Below are positions 19,587 through 27,907 of a DNA stretch of 64,000 nt, piece after piece. Source of the stretch: Desulfococcus multivorans. Its GTDB lineage: Bacteria; Desulfobacterota; Desulfobacteria; Desulfobacterales; Desulfococcaceae. The stretch covers positions 1,422,001 through 1,486,000 of the forward strand of contig NZ_CP015381.1 in the NCBI RefSeq assembly GCF_001854245.1, in the 5' to 3' direction. Below the pieces are notes generated by a model. It saw nothing but the letters and a program-made list of their open reading frames with translations, ran no database searches and was not told the DNA's origin. The translations under genes were made by a program, and so were the position numbers. The number at the start of each line of letters is the position of its first letter. The stretch's first letter is position 1.

Positions 19587-20480
19587 ATGCCTTGGATTAC
19601 GGAACACCGGCTGACGCCTTTGTGCGGTCGACGTCTGGAGACGGTCCGGATTCGTCTGAAATCCCCACGGGGGCTGATTTTCGTGCCGCCTTTGATCGGC
19701 GGCGACGCCGCTCAGCAGGTCCGTTATTTCCGCCGGCTGGTTCGGATGAGATATGATCTTGTTACCTTCAGTTATTCAGGACACGGTCGTTCGACAGGCC
19801 GGTTTTCCCACGCCGCTGCCTTGAAGGATACGGCGGCGCTGCTTCGGATCGTCGATCGGGAGAACCGCGGCGACGGTTTGCCGATAACTGGAATTGGCTG
19901 CTGCTACGGGGCCATACCGCTCATTTTTGGAAACAGCCGTTTGGCGGCGCCTCTCAAAAAGTTGGTGCTCATCAACGCTGTTTTCGATCTGAGCGTCAAA
20001 GCTGCGGCGACGTCCTTTTTCAGATACTATCGCGAGATTCACCAATGTCGCGGATCCGAATCGTTTTTGCGAGGGGTCTTCCGACGATACCTCGATTTCA
20101 TGTTCCCTCAGGTTCACAAAACGCGTCACGAATTTGGACGGCTGCACCGTCGGCGCGTCCGTATTTTCAAAACCCTGGCGGACGTCCTTTTTCTGAATCC
20201 GCTCGCATCGATCCGGCAAGACCGCACCCAGGCCCTCTGTCTCTATGGACGGGAAGACCGTATATTGAGGTTCTACGGCACCGGTTATCCGGCGTCCTAT
20301 GAAAAGACGGTAAAACGTATTTTCCCAACTGCGGCATTCCAACCTCTGCCGGGGGGGCATTTTCTATCCTCACCCGTCACGCGGAACGAAATCCTTCGGC
20401 GGATCCGGGTGTTTTCCGATCATCAAGGGCTCATCCTTCCGGTTTCACCAATTTTTAATACAGCTTTAACACGTATCTAA
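19587..20480 (+). CDS. Alpha/beta hydrolase with Cys at the nucleophile position
   Basis: The 297-residue protein has an alpha/beta hydrolase layout: strand YDLVTFSYSGHGRSTG, nucleophile elbow GCCYG (residues 104-108), acid candidate in LYGREDRIL and His in LPGGHF. The elbow has Cys106 where most members have Ser, as in dienelactone hydrolase. No signal peptide is seen. It starts 12 bases after the Smr gene, so the two are probably co-transcribed. The substrate cannot be inferred. Confidence 0.75.
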   Translation: MPWITEHRLTPLCGRRLETVRIRLKSPRGLIFVPPLIGGDAAQQVRYFRRLVRMRYDLVTFSYSGHGRSTGRFSHAAALKDTAALLRIVDRENRGDGLPITGIGCCYGAIPLIFGNSRLAAPLKKLVLINAVFDLSVKAAATSFFRYYREIHQCRGSESFLRGVFRRYLDFMFPQVHKTRHEFGRLHRRRVRIFKTLADVLFLNPLASIRQDRTQALCLYGREDRILRFYGTGYPASYEKTVKRIFPTAAFQPLPGGHFLSSPVTRNEILRRIRVFSDHQGLILPVSPIFNTALTRI

Positions 20481-20482
20481 CA
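20465..20482 (+). promoter_or_regulatory. Candidate Pho box upstream of pstS
   Basis: TTTAACA (20465-20471) and TCTAACA (20476-20482) are direct repeats of seven bases on an 11-base period, the spacing used by PhoB/PhoP on DNA. A TATCTT sequence about nine bases downstream could serve as the -10 box. The site overlaps the end of the hydrolase gene and precedes pstS by about 130 bases. Confidence 0.45.
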
Positions 20483-20613
20483 ATAGAAGGCTATCTTTGC
20501 ACCATCGGATGGATGGGTACGGCGTCACAACGCATCCACCGAAAGCGAATTCGTGTTTGAAAGCAAACGGGTGACCCACCCAAACAACCTGATTGTTGGA
20601 GGAAAGGAAAACG

Positions 20614-21435
20614 ATGAAGAAACAAAACGGTCTTTTGACCACGGTATTGGGACTTGCAATGGTGTTCACGGTATCCGCCGCAACGGCGGGAGACATCGTC
20701 GTGAAAGGATCGACCACGGTGCTTCCGATCGCCCAGGAAGTGGCGGAAGCTTATATGAAAGAAAATCCGGAGACCAAGATCACCATTTCCGGCGGCGGTT
20801 CCGGCAACGGTATCAAGGCGATCATTGACGGCACCACCGATGTCGGGAACGCTTCGCGGTTCATCAAGGACAAGGAGGTCAAGCTGGCCGTTGAAAAGGG
20901 AGTCTACCCCGTGCCCTTCGGTGTCGCCTACGACTGCATCATTCCCGTCGTGCACATGAGCAATCCGATCGCGGACGTGACCCTGGCCCAGCTCAAGGGG
21001 ATCTACCAGGGCAGGATCCGCAACTGGAAGGACATCGGGGGCCCCGACAAGGAGATTACGGTCATCTCCAGAGACACCTCTTCGGGCACATATGAGGTAT
21101 GGGAGGAAAAGGTACTGGAAAAGGAGCGGGTCTACCCCGGAGCACTGCTTCAGGCCTCCAACGGCGCGGTGGTGACGAGTGTCGCCAAAAACCCCAACGC
21201 CGTCGGCTATATCGGAATCGGCTATCTGAACGATCAGGTCAAGCCCCTGACAGTGGGCGGTATCGAAGGCTCCAAGGAGACCACATTGAACGGGAAATTT
21301 CCCGTTTCCCGTGCGCTTTATATGTTCACCCGCGGATGGCCGACCGGCGATGTCGCCAAATTCATCAATTATGTCATGCACCCCGAGAAAGGCCAGAAGT
21401 TCGTCGAGAAAAGCGGCTACGTTCCGCTCTACTGA
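20614..21435 (+). CDS. pstS: Phosphate ABC transporter, periplasmic phosphate-binding protein
   Basis: This 273-residue protein has a signal peptide (about 1-25) and begins its mature part with DIVVKGSTTVLPIAQ. Phosphate-binding signatures are ISGGGSGNGIKAIIDGTTD and SRDTSSGTYEVWEEKVL. I chose the ATG at 20614, preceded by GGAGGAAAGGA, rather than an in-frame ATG seven codons upstream. It delivers phosphate to PstCA. A stable hairpin separates it from pstC. Confidence 0.95.
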   Translation: MKKQNGLLTTVLGLAMVFTVSAATAGDIVVKGSTTVLPIAQEVAEAYMKENPETKITISGGGSGNGIKAIIDGTTDVGNASRFIKDKEVKLAVEKGVYPVPFGVAYDCIIPVVHMSNPIADVTLAQLKGIYQGRIRNWKDIGGPDKEITVISRDTSSGTYEVWEEKVLEKERVYPGALLQASNGAVVTSVAKNPNAVGYIGIGYLNDQVKPLTVGGIEGSKETTLNGKFPVSRALYMFTRGWPTGDVAKFINYVMHPEKGQKFVEKSGYVPLY

Positions 21436-21479
21436 TCGATCGACAGAAAGTTTTGCGTTCGTTCCCCCATGGGGGTCCG

Positions 21480-21505
21480 AAAGGGGCAGCCGGTGCTGCC
21501 CCTTT
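21480..21505 (+). terminator. Attenuating hairpin between pstS and pstC
   Basis: AAAGGGGCAGC and GCTGCCCCTTT form a perfect 11-bp stem with a four-base loop. Only three T residues follow, so it is probably a partial terminator or an mRNA-stabilising 3' hairpin. Either would raise PstS above the membrane components. Confidence 0.6.
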
Positions 21506-21534
21506 GCGCATCTTACATATGAGGAAGTTTTCCA

Positions 21535-22428
21535 ATGACCAAAAAGCGACAGTCGACCGAAAAGATCATGAAACGATTTTTCTTCAGCGTTGCAGGAGCA
21601 TCCATCGCCATCCTTTTTTTGATCATGGCGTTTCTCTTCATGGAAGGACTGCCTATATTCAAGGTAGTTTCCGTCGGGGATTTCCTCTTTGGACACTATT
21701 GGTATCCCACGTCGGATCCGGCCGATTTTGGAATAATCCCCCTGATTATCGCTTCGCTCTCGGTGACGGCGCTCTCGTCGATGATTGCCATTCCGCTGGG
21801 CGTCATGACCGCCGTATACCTGGCCGAACTGGCCTCCAAGCGGGTGGCCGAGATCGTCAAGCCCATGGTCGAGCTGTTGGCGGCTTTGCCGTCGGTGGTC
21901 ATCGGCTTTTTCGGGATGGTTATCATCGCCCCTTTCCTCCAGAACGTTTTCGATATCGCTACGGGTCTGAATCTTTTTAACGCCGCCCTGATGCTGGCCT
22001 TCATGTCGATTCCCACCATCTGCAGCCTTTCCGAAGACGCAATATACAGCGTGCCCACGGGTCTCAAGGAAGGGTCCCTCGCCCTGGGCGCAACCCACTG
22101 GGAGACCATCGTTCGGATCATTCTGCCTGCTTCCGTATCCGGTATCAGCACCGCCGTCATTCTGGGGATGTCCAGGGCCGTCGGCGAGACCATGGTGGTG
22201 CTGATGGTAGCGGGCGGGGCCGGGATGATCCCCGAGTCGATCTTCAGTCCGGTGCGCCCCCTCCCCGCCAGCATCGCCGCGGAGATGGCCGAGGCCCCCT
22301 TTCGAAGCGATCATTATCACGCCCTCTTTGCCATCGGTATTGTGCTTTTTGCATTTACCTTTTTTTTCAACCTGATTGCCGATCACATCGCCCATAAATA
22401 CCGCCAGGTGGGCGAGGCGTCCCTCTGA
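21535..22428 (+). CDS. pstC: Phosphate ABC transporter, permease PstC
   Basis: The 297-residue membrane protein has about six hydrophobic segments and the ABC permease loop around EGSLALGATHWETIVRIILP, which couples to PstB. GAGGAA precedes the ATG. It forms the inner-membrane channel with PstA. Confidence 0.95.
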   Translation: MTKKRQSTEKIMKRFFFSVAGASIAILFLIMAFLFMEGLPIFKVVSVGDFLFGHYWYPTSDPADFGIIPLIIASLSVTALSSMIAIPLGVMTAVYLAELASKRVAEIVKPMVELLAALPSVVIGFFGMVIIAPFLQNVFDIATGLNLFNAALMLAFMSIPTICSLSEDAIYSVPTGLKEGSLALGATHWETIVRIILPASVSGISTAVILGMSRAVGETMVVLMVAGGAGMIPESIFSPVRPLPASIAAEMAEAPFRSDHYHALFAIGIVLFAFTFFFNLIADHIAHKYRQVGEASL

Positions 22429-22447
22429 AGCGGCGGGGGGCTCGGAC

Positions 22448-23419
22448 ATGGGGAAAAATGATATGGACATCACCAAGGATCAATACGTCGAGGAAAAACC
22501 TCGGGTCTTAAAATCCGCGCCGAAGCACCGGAAGATATCGCTGATTCAGGAAGCATTCGAGATTCGGCATCGACGCCGGAAGCTGATAGAGCGGCTCCTT
22601 TTCACCTGTTTCAGGGGTGCCGCGGTCCTCAACGGGCTGGCTCTGGCCGTCATCGTCTTTTTCATGCTCAAAAACGGCATCAGCGCCGTCACCTGGGAGT
22701 TCCTGACCGACGTGCCGCGGGATGCCATGACCCGGGGCGGGATCCTGCCCTGCATCGTCGGCACCATCCTCCTGGGCCTGGGCGCCATTATTATTGCGCT
22801 GCCCGTGGGGGTGGCCTCGGCCATCTATCTCAGTGAATATGCCAAGCAAGGCCCCGTCCTCCGGGCCATTCGTCTGGGTATCAACAACCTGGCGGGGGTG
22901 CCGTCGGTGATCTTCGGGCTCTTCGGCCTGGCCTTTTTTGTGACCTGGCTGAAGATGGGGGTCAGTCTCGCCGCCGGCTGCCTCACCCTGGCCGCGATGA
23001 GCCTGCCGGTCATCATCGGGTCAACGGAGGAGGCTCTCAAGTCGGTGCCCGACACCTATCGCGAGGCCTCTCTGGGCCTCGGCGCAACCAAATGGCAGAC
23101 CATTTGCCGGGTGGTGCTGCCCGCCTCCCTCCCCGGGATCCTCACCGGCGCCATCCTGGGCCTGAGTCGGGCCGCCGGAGAGACCGCACCCATCATGTTC
23201 ACGGCGGCGGTCTTCTACACCCCCGATCTCCCTGAATCTATTTTTGACGAAATCATGGCCTTGCCTTACCACATCTACGTGCTGGCGACGGCGGGGACCC
23301 ATATCGAAGAGACACGGCACCTCCAGTACGGCACGGCCTTGGTGCTCATTGCGCTTGTGCTGGGAATGAACATGGTTGCCATCCTCTGGCGGAGCCGGTT
23401 GCGTCGAAAACTGAAATAA
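22448..23419 (+). CDS. pstA: Phosphate ABC transporter, permease PstA
   Basis: The 323-residue permease has six predicted membrane segments and the coupling motif REASLGLGATKWQTICRVVLP. A charged N-terminal tail of about 50 residues comes before the first helix. I chose the ATG at 22448, 20 bases after pstC and downstream of a G-rich ribosome site, over a longer frame that overlaps pstC. Confidence 0.94.
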   Translation: MGKNDMDITKDQYVEEKPRVLKSAPKHRKISLIQEAFEIRHRRRKLIERLLFTCFRGAAVLNGLALAVIVFFMLKNGISAVTWEFLTDVPRDAMTRGGILPCIVGTILLGLGAIIIALPVGVASAIYLSEYAKQGPVLRAIRLGINNLAGVPSVIFGLFGLAFFVTWLKMGVSLAAGCLTLAAMSLPVIIGSTEEALKSVPDTYREASLGLGATKWQTICRVVLPASLPGILTGAILGLSRAAGETAPIMFTAAVFYTPDLPESIFDEIMALPYHIYVLATAGTHIEETRHLQYGTALVLIALVLGMNMVAILWRSRLRRKLK

Positions 23420-23479
23420 TCCATGCCGCAGGTCCACTGACGGACCAGGGGCGGCCAGAATCCGAAAAGGAACATCACG

Positions 23480-24241
23480 ATGTCTCCCAAGCTCAAGATG
23501 ACGTCAACAGATCTGAATTTTTATTACGGGGATTTTCAGGCGTTGCACAACGTCAATCTGCAATTTCAGGAATGCCAGGTAACTGCTCTCATCGGTCCGT
23601 CAGGGTGCGGCAAAAGCACGTACCTGCGTTGTCTCAACCGGATGAACGATCTCATCCCCATCAGCCGGGTGGAAGGAAAGATCATGCTCGATGACGAGGA
23701 CATCTACGACCCATCCCTCGACGTGGTCATGCTTCGGCGTCGGGTGGGCATGGTCTTTCAGAAACCCAATCCCTTTCCCAAGAGCATCTTCGAAAACACC
23801 GCTTACGGTCTTCGAGTGAACGGCGTGAAGGACAAAGCCTTCATTCAACACCGGGTAGAAGAAAGCCTCAAGCGGGCCGCTCTTTGGGAAGAGGTCAAGG
23901 ACCGTCTCGACGATACGGCTCTGGGGCTGTCCGGTGGGCAGCAGCAGCGGCTCTGCATCGCCAGGGCTCTGGCCGTCGAACCCGAGGTGTTGTTGATGGA
24001 CGAGCCGGCCTCAGCCCTCGACCCCATCGCCACCCAGAAAATCGAGGACTTGATTCACGAACTGAAGGAACTCTACACCATCATCATCGTGACCCACAGC
24101 ATGCAGCAGGCCGCCCGGGTATCGGACATGACCGCTTTTTTTTACATGGGCAAGCTGATCGAGGTCGGTGAGACCGATACGGTGTTTACCCGTCCCAGGT
24201 TCAAGCAAACAGAAGATTACATTACCGGCCGTTTCGGTTGA
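23480..24241 (+). CDS. pstB: Phosphate ABC transporter, ATP-binding protein
   Basis: This is a 253-residue ABC ATPase with Walker [10 protein letters not shown], PstB-specific [13 protein letters not shown], signature [16 protein letters not shown], Walker [14 protein letters not shown] and switch His in [13 protein letters not shown]. It powers phosphate import through PstCA. Confidence 0.97.
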   Translation: MSPKLKMTSTDLNFYYGDFQALHNVNLQFQECQVTALIGPSGCGKSTYLRCLNRMNDLIPISRVEGKIMLDDEDIYDPSLDVVMLRRRVGMVFQKPNPFPKSIFENTAYGLRVNGVKDKAFIQHRVEESLKRAALWEEVKDRLDDTALGLSGGQQQRLCIARALAVEPEVLLMDEPASALDPIATQKIEDLIHELKELYTIIIVTHSMQQAARVSDMTAFFYMGKLIEVGETDTVFTRPRFKQTEDYITGRFG

Positions 24242-24257
24242 TGAAAAGGACGTGCTT

Positions 24258-24917
24258 ATGGCCAAACACTTTCAAAAGGAACTGGAAAAATTAAAAAAAC
24301 GGGTTCTGGGGCTCGGGGCTCAGGTGGAGGATCGGCTCCGCCTGGCGGGCAGGGTCATCGAATCCCGGGAACTCTTCGACGCGGAGCGGATCATCAAATC
24401 GGATTATCTAATCAACGAAGAAGAGGTCGAGATCGAGGAGGAGTGCCTCAAGATTCTGGCGCTCTACCAGCCGGTGGCGGTGGACCTCCGGTTTATTATT
24501 GCCGTCATCAAGATCAACAGCGAGCTGGAGCGCATCGCCGACGAGGCGACCAATATCGCTCATCGGCTCAAGAAGATCATTCAGTGCCATGACGGCTGCG
24601 GTATCAGCTATGACTACGGTGATCTGGTCAGGCGGGTTCAGGCCATGTTGAACAAGGGGTTGGACGCCATGATCAACCTGGATGTCGATTTGGCCTTCAA
24701 GGTGCTTCTCCTGGATGACGAGGTGGACAACCTCCATCATGAGATGTACCGGCGGGTCATGAAGGATATGCTCGCTTTCCCAGGCAACGTGGAATATCTG
24801 ATGAACAAATTTCTGATCTCCCGGCATCTGGAACGGATCGGCGATCACGCCACCAACATCGCCGAGGAGGTGATCTACCTCGTGGAGGGCGAGATTGTCC
24901 GCCATAAGGATTATTGA
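24258..24917 (+). CDS. phoU: Phosphate transport regulator PhoU
   Basis: This 219-residue, all-helical protein has two PhoU repeats, each with the metal-binding E-x-I-x-D pattern (ELERIADEATNIAHRL and HLERIGDHATNIAEEV). It links the Pst transporter to the PhoR sensor kinase to repress the regulon when phosphate is plentiful. The start at 24258 follows AAAAGGA. No phoR or phoB is in the window. Confidence 0.95.
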   Translation: MAKHFQKELEKLKKRVLGLGAQVEDRLRLAGRVIESRELFDAERIIKSDYLINEEEVEIEEECLKILALYQPVAVDLRFIIAVIKINSELERIADEATNIAHRLKKIIQCHDGCGISYDYGDLVRRVQAMLNKGLDAMINLDVDLAFKVLLLDDEVDNLHHEMYRRVMKDMLAFPGNVEYLMNKFLISRHLERIGDHATNIAEEVIYLVEGEIVRHKDY

Positions 24918-25311
24918 GAAAAAGCTCTCGATCGATGTGGTCTATGGTTCGACGTGGACGTTTTAACAGTTTTCGGGATTCATGGGCCGGTGCCGGCATG
25001 GGACGGTTTGCGCCCCGCGCCGTTGTTTCAGCTGCTATGATCACCATCTGAAAGTTGAGTCAACACCTTGACGTGTCAGGGCGTTGAAGGCCCTGAAAGA
25101 AGTGGGGGAAGCCCCATGCCGCGTGGTGTCTTGCAAGGTTTTGCATGACGCTCTTGACGCGGACCTTGTTGGCTTGATAGGCAGAGATCGATCCATGAGA
25201 TCGCGGTGTCTGCAATTCGGGTTGGCGACACAAAAATGAATCCTGCAGGATCTTTTCGGAGACGGGACGGCTGCAGGAATGACGGTGCAAAGAGAAGGAC
25301 ATCCATGAACC
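24918..25311. other. 394-base gap after phoU
   Basis: No convincing intact gene is present on either strand. The minus strand carries short open frames, one of which contains a transposase-like fragment listed separately. I see no strong terminator after phoU and no clear promoter for the CofD-like gene. AAGGA lies 13 bases before the next start codon. Confidence 0.6.
25063..25191 (-). mobile_element. Possible IS3-family OrfB relic
   Basis: A 43-codon stretch includes VRVKSVMQNLARHHAAWGF. This recalls the region before the integrase core of IS3-type transposases, where a basic helix is followed by an RHPxWGFWK-like motif and a leucine/arginine helix. The frame ends at a stop soon after, and no DDE residues or terminal repeats are present. 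If real it is a decayed fragment. Confidence 0.3.
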
Positions 25312-26505
25312 ATGTTCATCAAGATCACCCGTAACATCCGATTGCCGGACCCGGTCAAGTCGGCCCGCCACCGGCATTGCCCCGAACTGGGGCCCAAGAT
25401 ACTCTTTTTCAGCGGCGGGAGTGCGCTGAAAGATACCTGCGCCGAGCTCATTCAGTACACCCACAACTCCATTCACGTCATCACCCCCTTCGATTCGGGC
25501 GGGAGCTCGGCCAGGCTCCGGGAGGCTTTCAAGATGCCCGCCATCGGGGATGTGCGTAACCGCCTTCTGGCCCTGGCCGACAGCAGCCTCCAGGGATATC
25601 CGGAAATTTTCAGGCTATTTGCCTGTCGGTTCCCTGAAGACGGTGACCCGACGGTCCTGAAGGGGGAGATGGCGGAGATGATCGCCGGCCGTCATCCCCT
25701 GGTCGCCGAAATCCCCGATCCCATGCGCAGAATCATCCGTCATTACCTGCATCTTTTTATAGAATTCATGCCCCGGGATTTTGATCTGAGAAAGGCGAGC
25801 ATCGGAAATCTCATCCTGACGGCGGGCTATCTCGACAACCGGCGCAACCTCGACACCATCATCTATATTTTCTCCAAACTGGTCCAGGTGCGGGGGGTGG
25901 TGCGACCGGTGATCAACAAATACCTTCATCTGGTTGCCGCGCTGGCGGACGGCCGACGGATCGTCGGGCAGCACTTGATGACGGGCAAGGAGGTGTCGCC
26001 CCTGGGCTCCCGCATCACGGACCTCTGGCTGACGTCGAACCCGCAACGTCCGGAGCCCGTGCATGTTCCGATCCGACAGAAGACGGCGACCCTCATCGAG
26101 GAGGCCGATCTGATCTGTTATCCCATGGGCAGCTTCTATACAAGCCTTGTCGCCAACCTCTTGCCCCGGGGCGTGGGTCGGGCGGTCCGGCGAACCGCCT
26201 GTCCCAAAATCTTCATTCCGAACACCGGTGGATGCGATCCGGAAACCGTCGGCATGGGCATCATGGATCAGATCCGATGCCTGGCCTTTTTTTTGAACAG
26301 GGACGATCCAAACGTCCAGGAAACCCGGGGGGTTCTCGATTTTATCCTGGTGGACCAGGTCCGGGGCGATTACCATGGGGAACTGGACCGGGAGGAGTTG
26401 ACGCGGATGGGCATCAATGTTATCGATACGACTCTGGTGAGCGACGAATCCGAGCCGCTGATCGATGAAAAACTTCTGGTTCCGGTGTTGCTGTCGCTGT
26501 CTTGA
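25312..26505 (+). CDS. CofD-like protein of the GAK-system type
   Basis: The 397-residue protein belongs to the CofD/YvcK superfamily: ILFFSGGSALKDTCAELIQY, VITPFDSGGSSARLREAF, RKASIGNLILTAGYL and LICYPMGSFYTSLVANLLP match the nucleotide-sugar or phosphate-binding fold. It appears closest to the CofD-like proteins of the GAK cassette. The usual cassette partners (ATP-grasp enzyme, amphi-Trp protein, kinase) are not nearby. It follows pst-phoU on the same strand. YvcK relatives bind UDP-GlcNAc and influence cell wall growth; the present role is unknown. Confidence 0.8.
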   Translation: MFIKITRNIRLPDPVKSARHRHCPELGPKILFFSGGSALKDTCAELIQYTHNSIHVITPFDSGGSSARLREAFKMPAIGDVRNRLLALADSSLQGYPEIFRLFACRFPEDGDPTVLKGEMAEMIAGRHPLVAEIPDPMRRIIRHYLHLFIEFMPRDFDLRKASIGNLILTAGYLDNRRNLDTIIYIFSKLVQVRGVVRPVINKYLHLVAALADGRRIVGQHLMTGKEVSPLGSRITDLWLTSNPQRPEPVHVPIRQKTATLIEEADLICYPMGSFYTSLVANLLPRGVGRAVRRTACPKIFIPNTGGCDPETVGMGIMDQIRCLAFFLNRDDPNVQETRGVLDFILVDQVRGDYHGELDREELTRMGINVIDTTLVSDESEPLIDEKLLVPVLLSLS

Positions 26506-26526
26506 TGCAACGTTGGAAGGAGAGCC

Positions 26527-27879
26527 ATGCTTCAGGACAAAAACAAAATCCTCATTGAGAGCATCAAACGGCTGCTGAGACGAAACGCCATTCCACACCT
26601 GCGCAAAATCGTCAACAAAACCCACGCCGCCGATCTGTCGGACGTCTTTCCTTATCTGACGGTCCGGCAGCAGCACAAGCTCTTCGAACTCATCGATGAC
26701 GTCGAAAAAAAGGGTATCCTTTTCAGCGAGCTGGATGAGGCCACCTTCCTTGCTTTCGTGGAACAGATGAACGTCGACGACATCGTTCCTGTCTTCGAAG
26801 CCATGCCCAGTGATGACGTCGCCGATCTTCTGGGCCAGCTGCGTGATGAAAAATCCGACGCCATCCTCAAGAAGATGAAGCGTGAAGGACAGGAGGAGGT
26901 GGAGAATCTTCTGAAGTACGGCGATGATACCGCGGGCGGCATCATGGTGCCGGATTTCATCGCCCTCAGGGAGGATGCCACGGCCGGCGAGGCCATCAAG
27001 ATGTTCCAGAAGGATTACAAGGACGTGGAGATGCCCTTTTATCTCTATGTCGTGGACGAATACGGCAAGCTTGTCGGAGTGAGCTCGCTGCGGCAGCTGG
27101 TGGTCGTCTCACCCGATACCCCCCTCAAGGCCTTCATGTCCACGGACGTCTTCTCGGTCCGGACCGACACGGACCAGGAGGAAGTGGCCAAGCTGGTGGC
27201 GCGCTACGACATCCTGGCGGTTCCGGTGGTGGACGACACCAACACGCTGATGGGGATCATTACGGTGGACGATGTCATCGACATCATCAAGGAGGAGGCC
27301 ACCGAGGACATCCTCAAGATGGCCGGCGTGGGAACGGAATTCATCGAATCGAAGTCCATACTGAAGAACACCCGGATCAGAATGCCGTGGCTTCTGGCCA
27401 GCTGTTTCGGCGGTCTTGCCGCCACCTTCATCATCGGGGAGTTTGAGGAGAGTCTGAAACAGGTGTCCGCACTCGCCGCCTTCATCCCCGTCATCATGGG
27501 CATGGGCGGCAATATCGGCACCCAGTCGTCCACTATCGTGGTCCGCGGCATTTCCACGGGGTTTCTGGACGTGCGGGAGATCTGGTCCGTGGTCTTCAAG
27601 GAACTCTCCATTGGATTGCTTCTGGGGCTTGTGTACGGGACGCTCATCGGGGTGGTTGCCCAATTCCGTTTCAGCGGCCCCAAATTGGCTCTGGCGGTGG
27701 GCTCCGCAGTCATCTGTTCCATGTCGGTGGCGGCCCTTGTAGGATCTCTGGTGCCCATGGTCTTTGCGAGAATGAACGTCGACCCTGCCGTGGCCACGGG
27801 GCCTTTCGTAACCACCTCCATCGACATCATCGCCGTGTTTTTTTACTTCCGGATCGCATCGATCCTTCTGGGTCTCTAA
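26527..27879 (+). CDS. mgtE: Magnesium transporter MgtE
   Basis: The 450-residue protein has the three MgtE parts: an N-terminal superhelical domain (DLSDVFPYLTVRQQHKLFELI), two CBS domains in the middle, and a C-terminal five-helix channel with FIPVIMGMGGNIGTQSSTIVVRGI. Cytosolic magnesium bound between CBS and N domains closes the channel. GGAAGGAGAG precedes the ATG. No magnesium riboswitch is possible in the 21-base space upstream. Confidence 0.96.
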   Translation: MLQDKNKILIESIKRLLRRNAIPHLRKIVNKTHAADLSDVFPYLTVRQQHKLFELIDDVEKKGILFSELDEATFLAFVEQMNVDDIVPVFEAMPSDDVADLLGQLRDEKSDAILKKMKREGQEEVENLLKYGDDTAGGIMVPDFIALREDATAGEAIKMFQKDYKDVEMPFYLYVVDEYGKLVGVSSLRQLVVVSPDTPLKAFMSTDVFSVRTDTDQEEVAKLVARYDILAVPVVDDTNTLMGIITVDDVIDIIKEEATEDILKMAGVGTEFIESKSILKNTRIRMPWLLASCFGGLAATFIIGEFEESLKQVSALAAFIPVIMGMGGNIGTQSSTIVVRGISTGFLDVREIWSVVFKELSIGLLLGLVYGTLIGVVAQFRFSGPKLALAVGSAVICSMSVAALVGSLVPMVFARMNVDPAVATGPFVTTSIDIIAVFFYFRIASILLGL

Positions 27880-27907
27880 TCGCCTCTTCTGAAACTGCTC
27901 GCGACGT

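Noticed and set aside
20491-22476. Long minus-strand open frame (661 codons) opposite pstS and pstC
   Set aside because: It mirrors two certain genes, has no recognisable domain and is very rich in Gly, His and Asp, as expected from the antisense of GC-biased codons.
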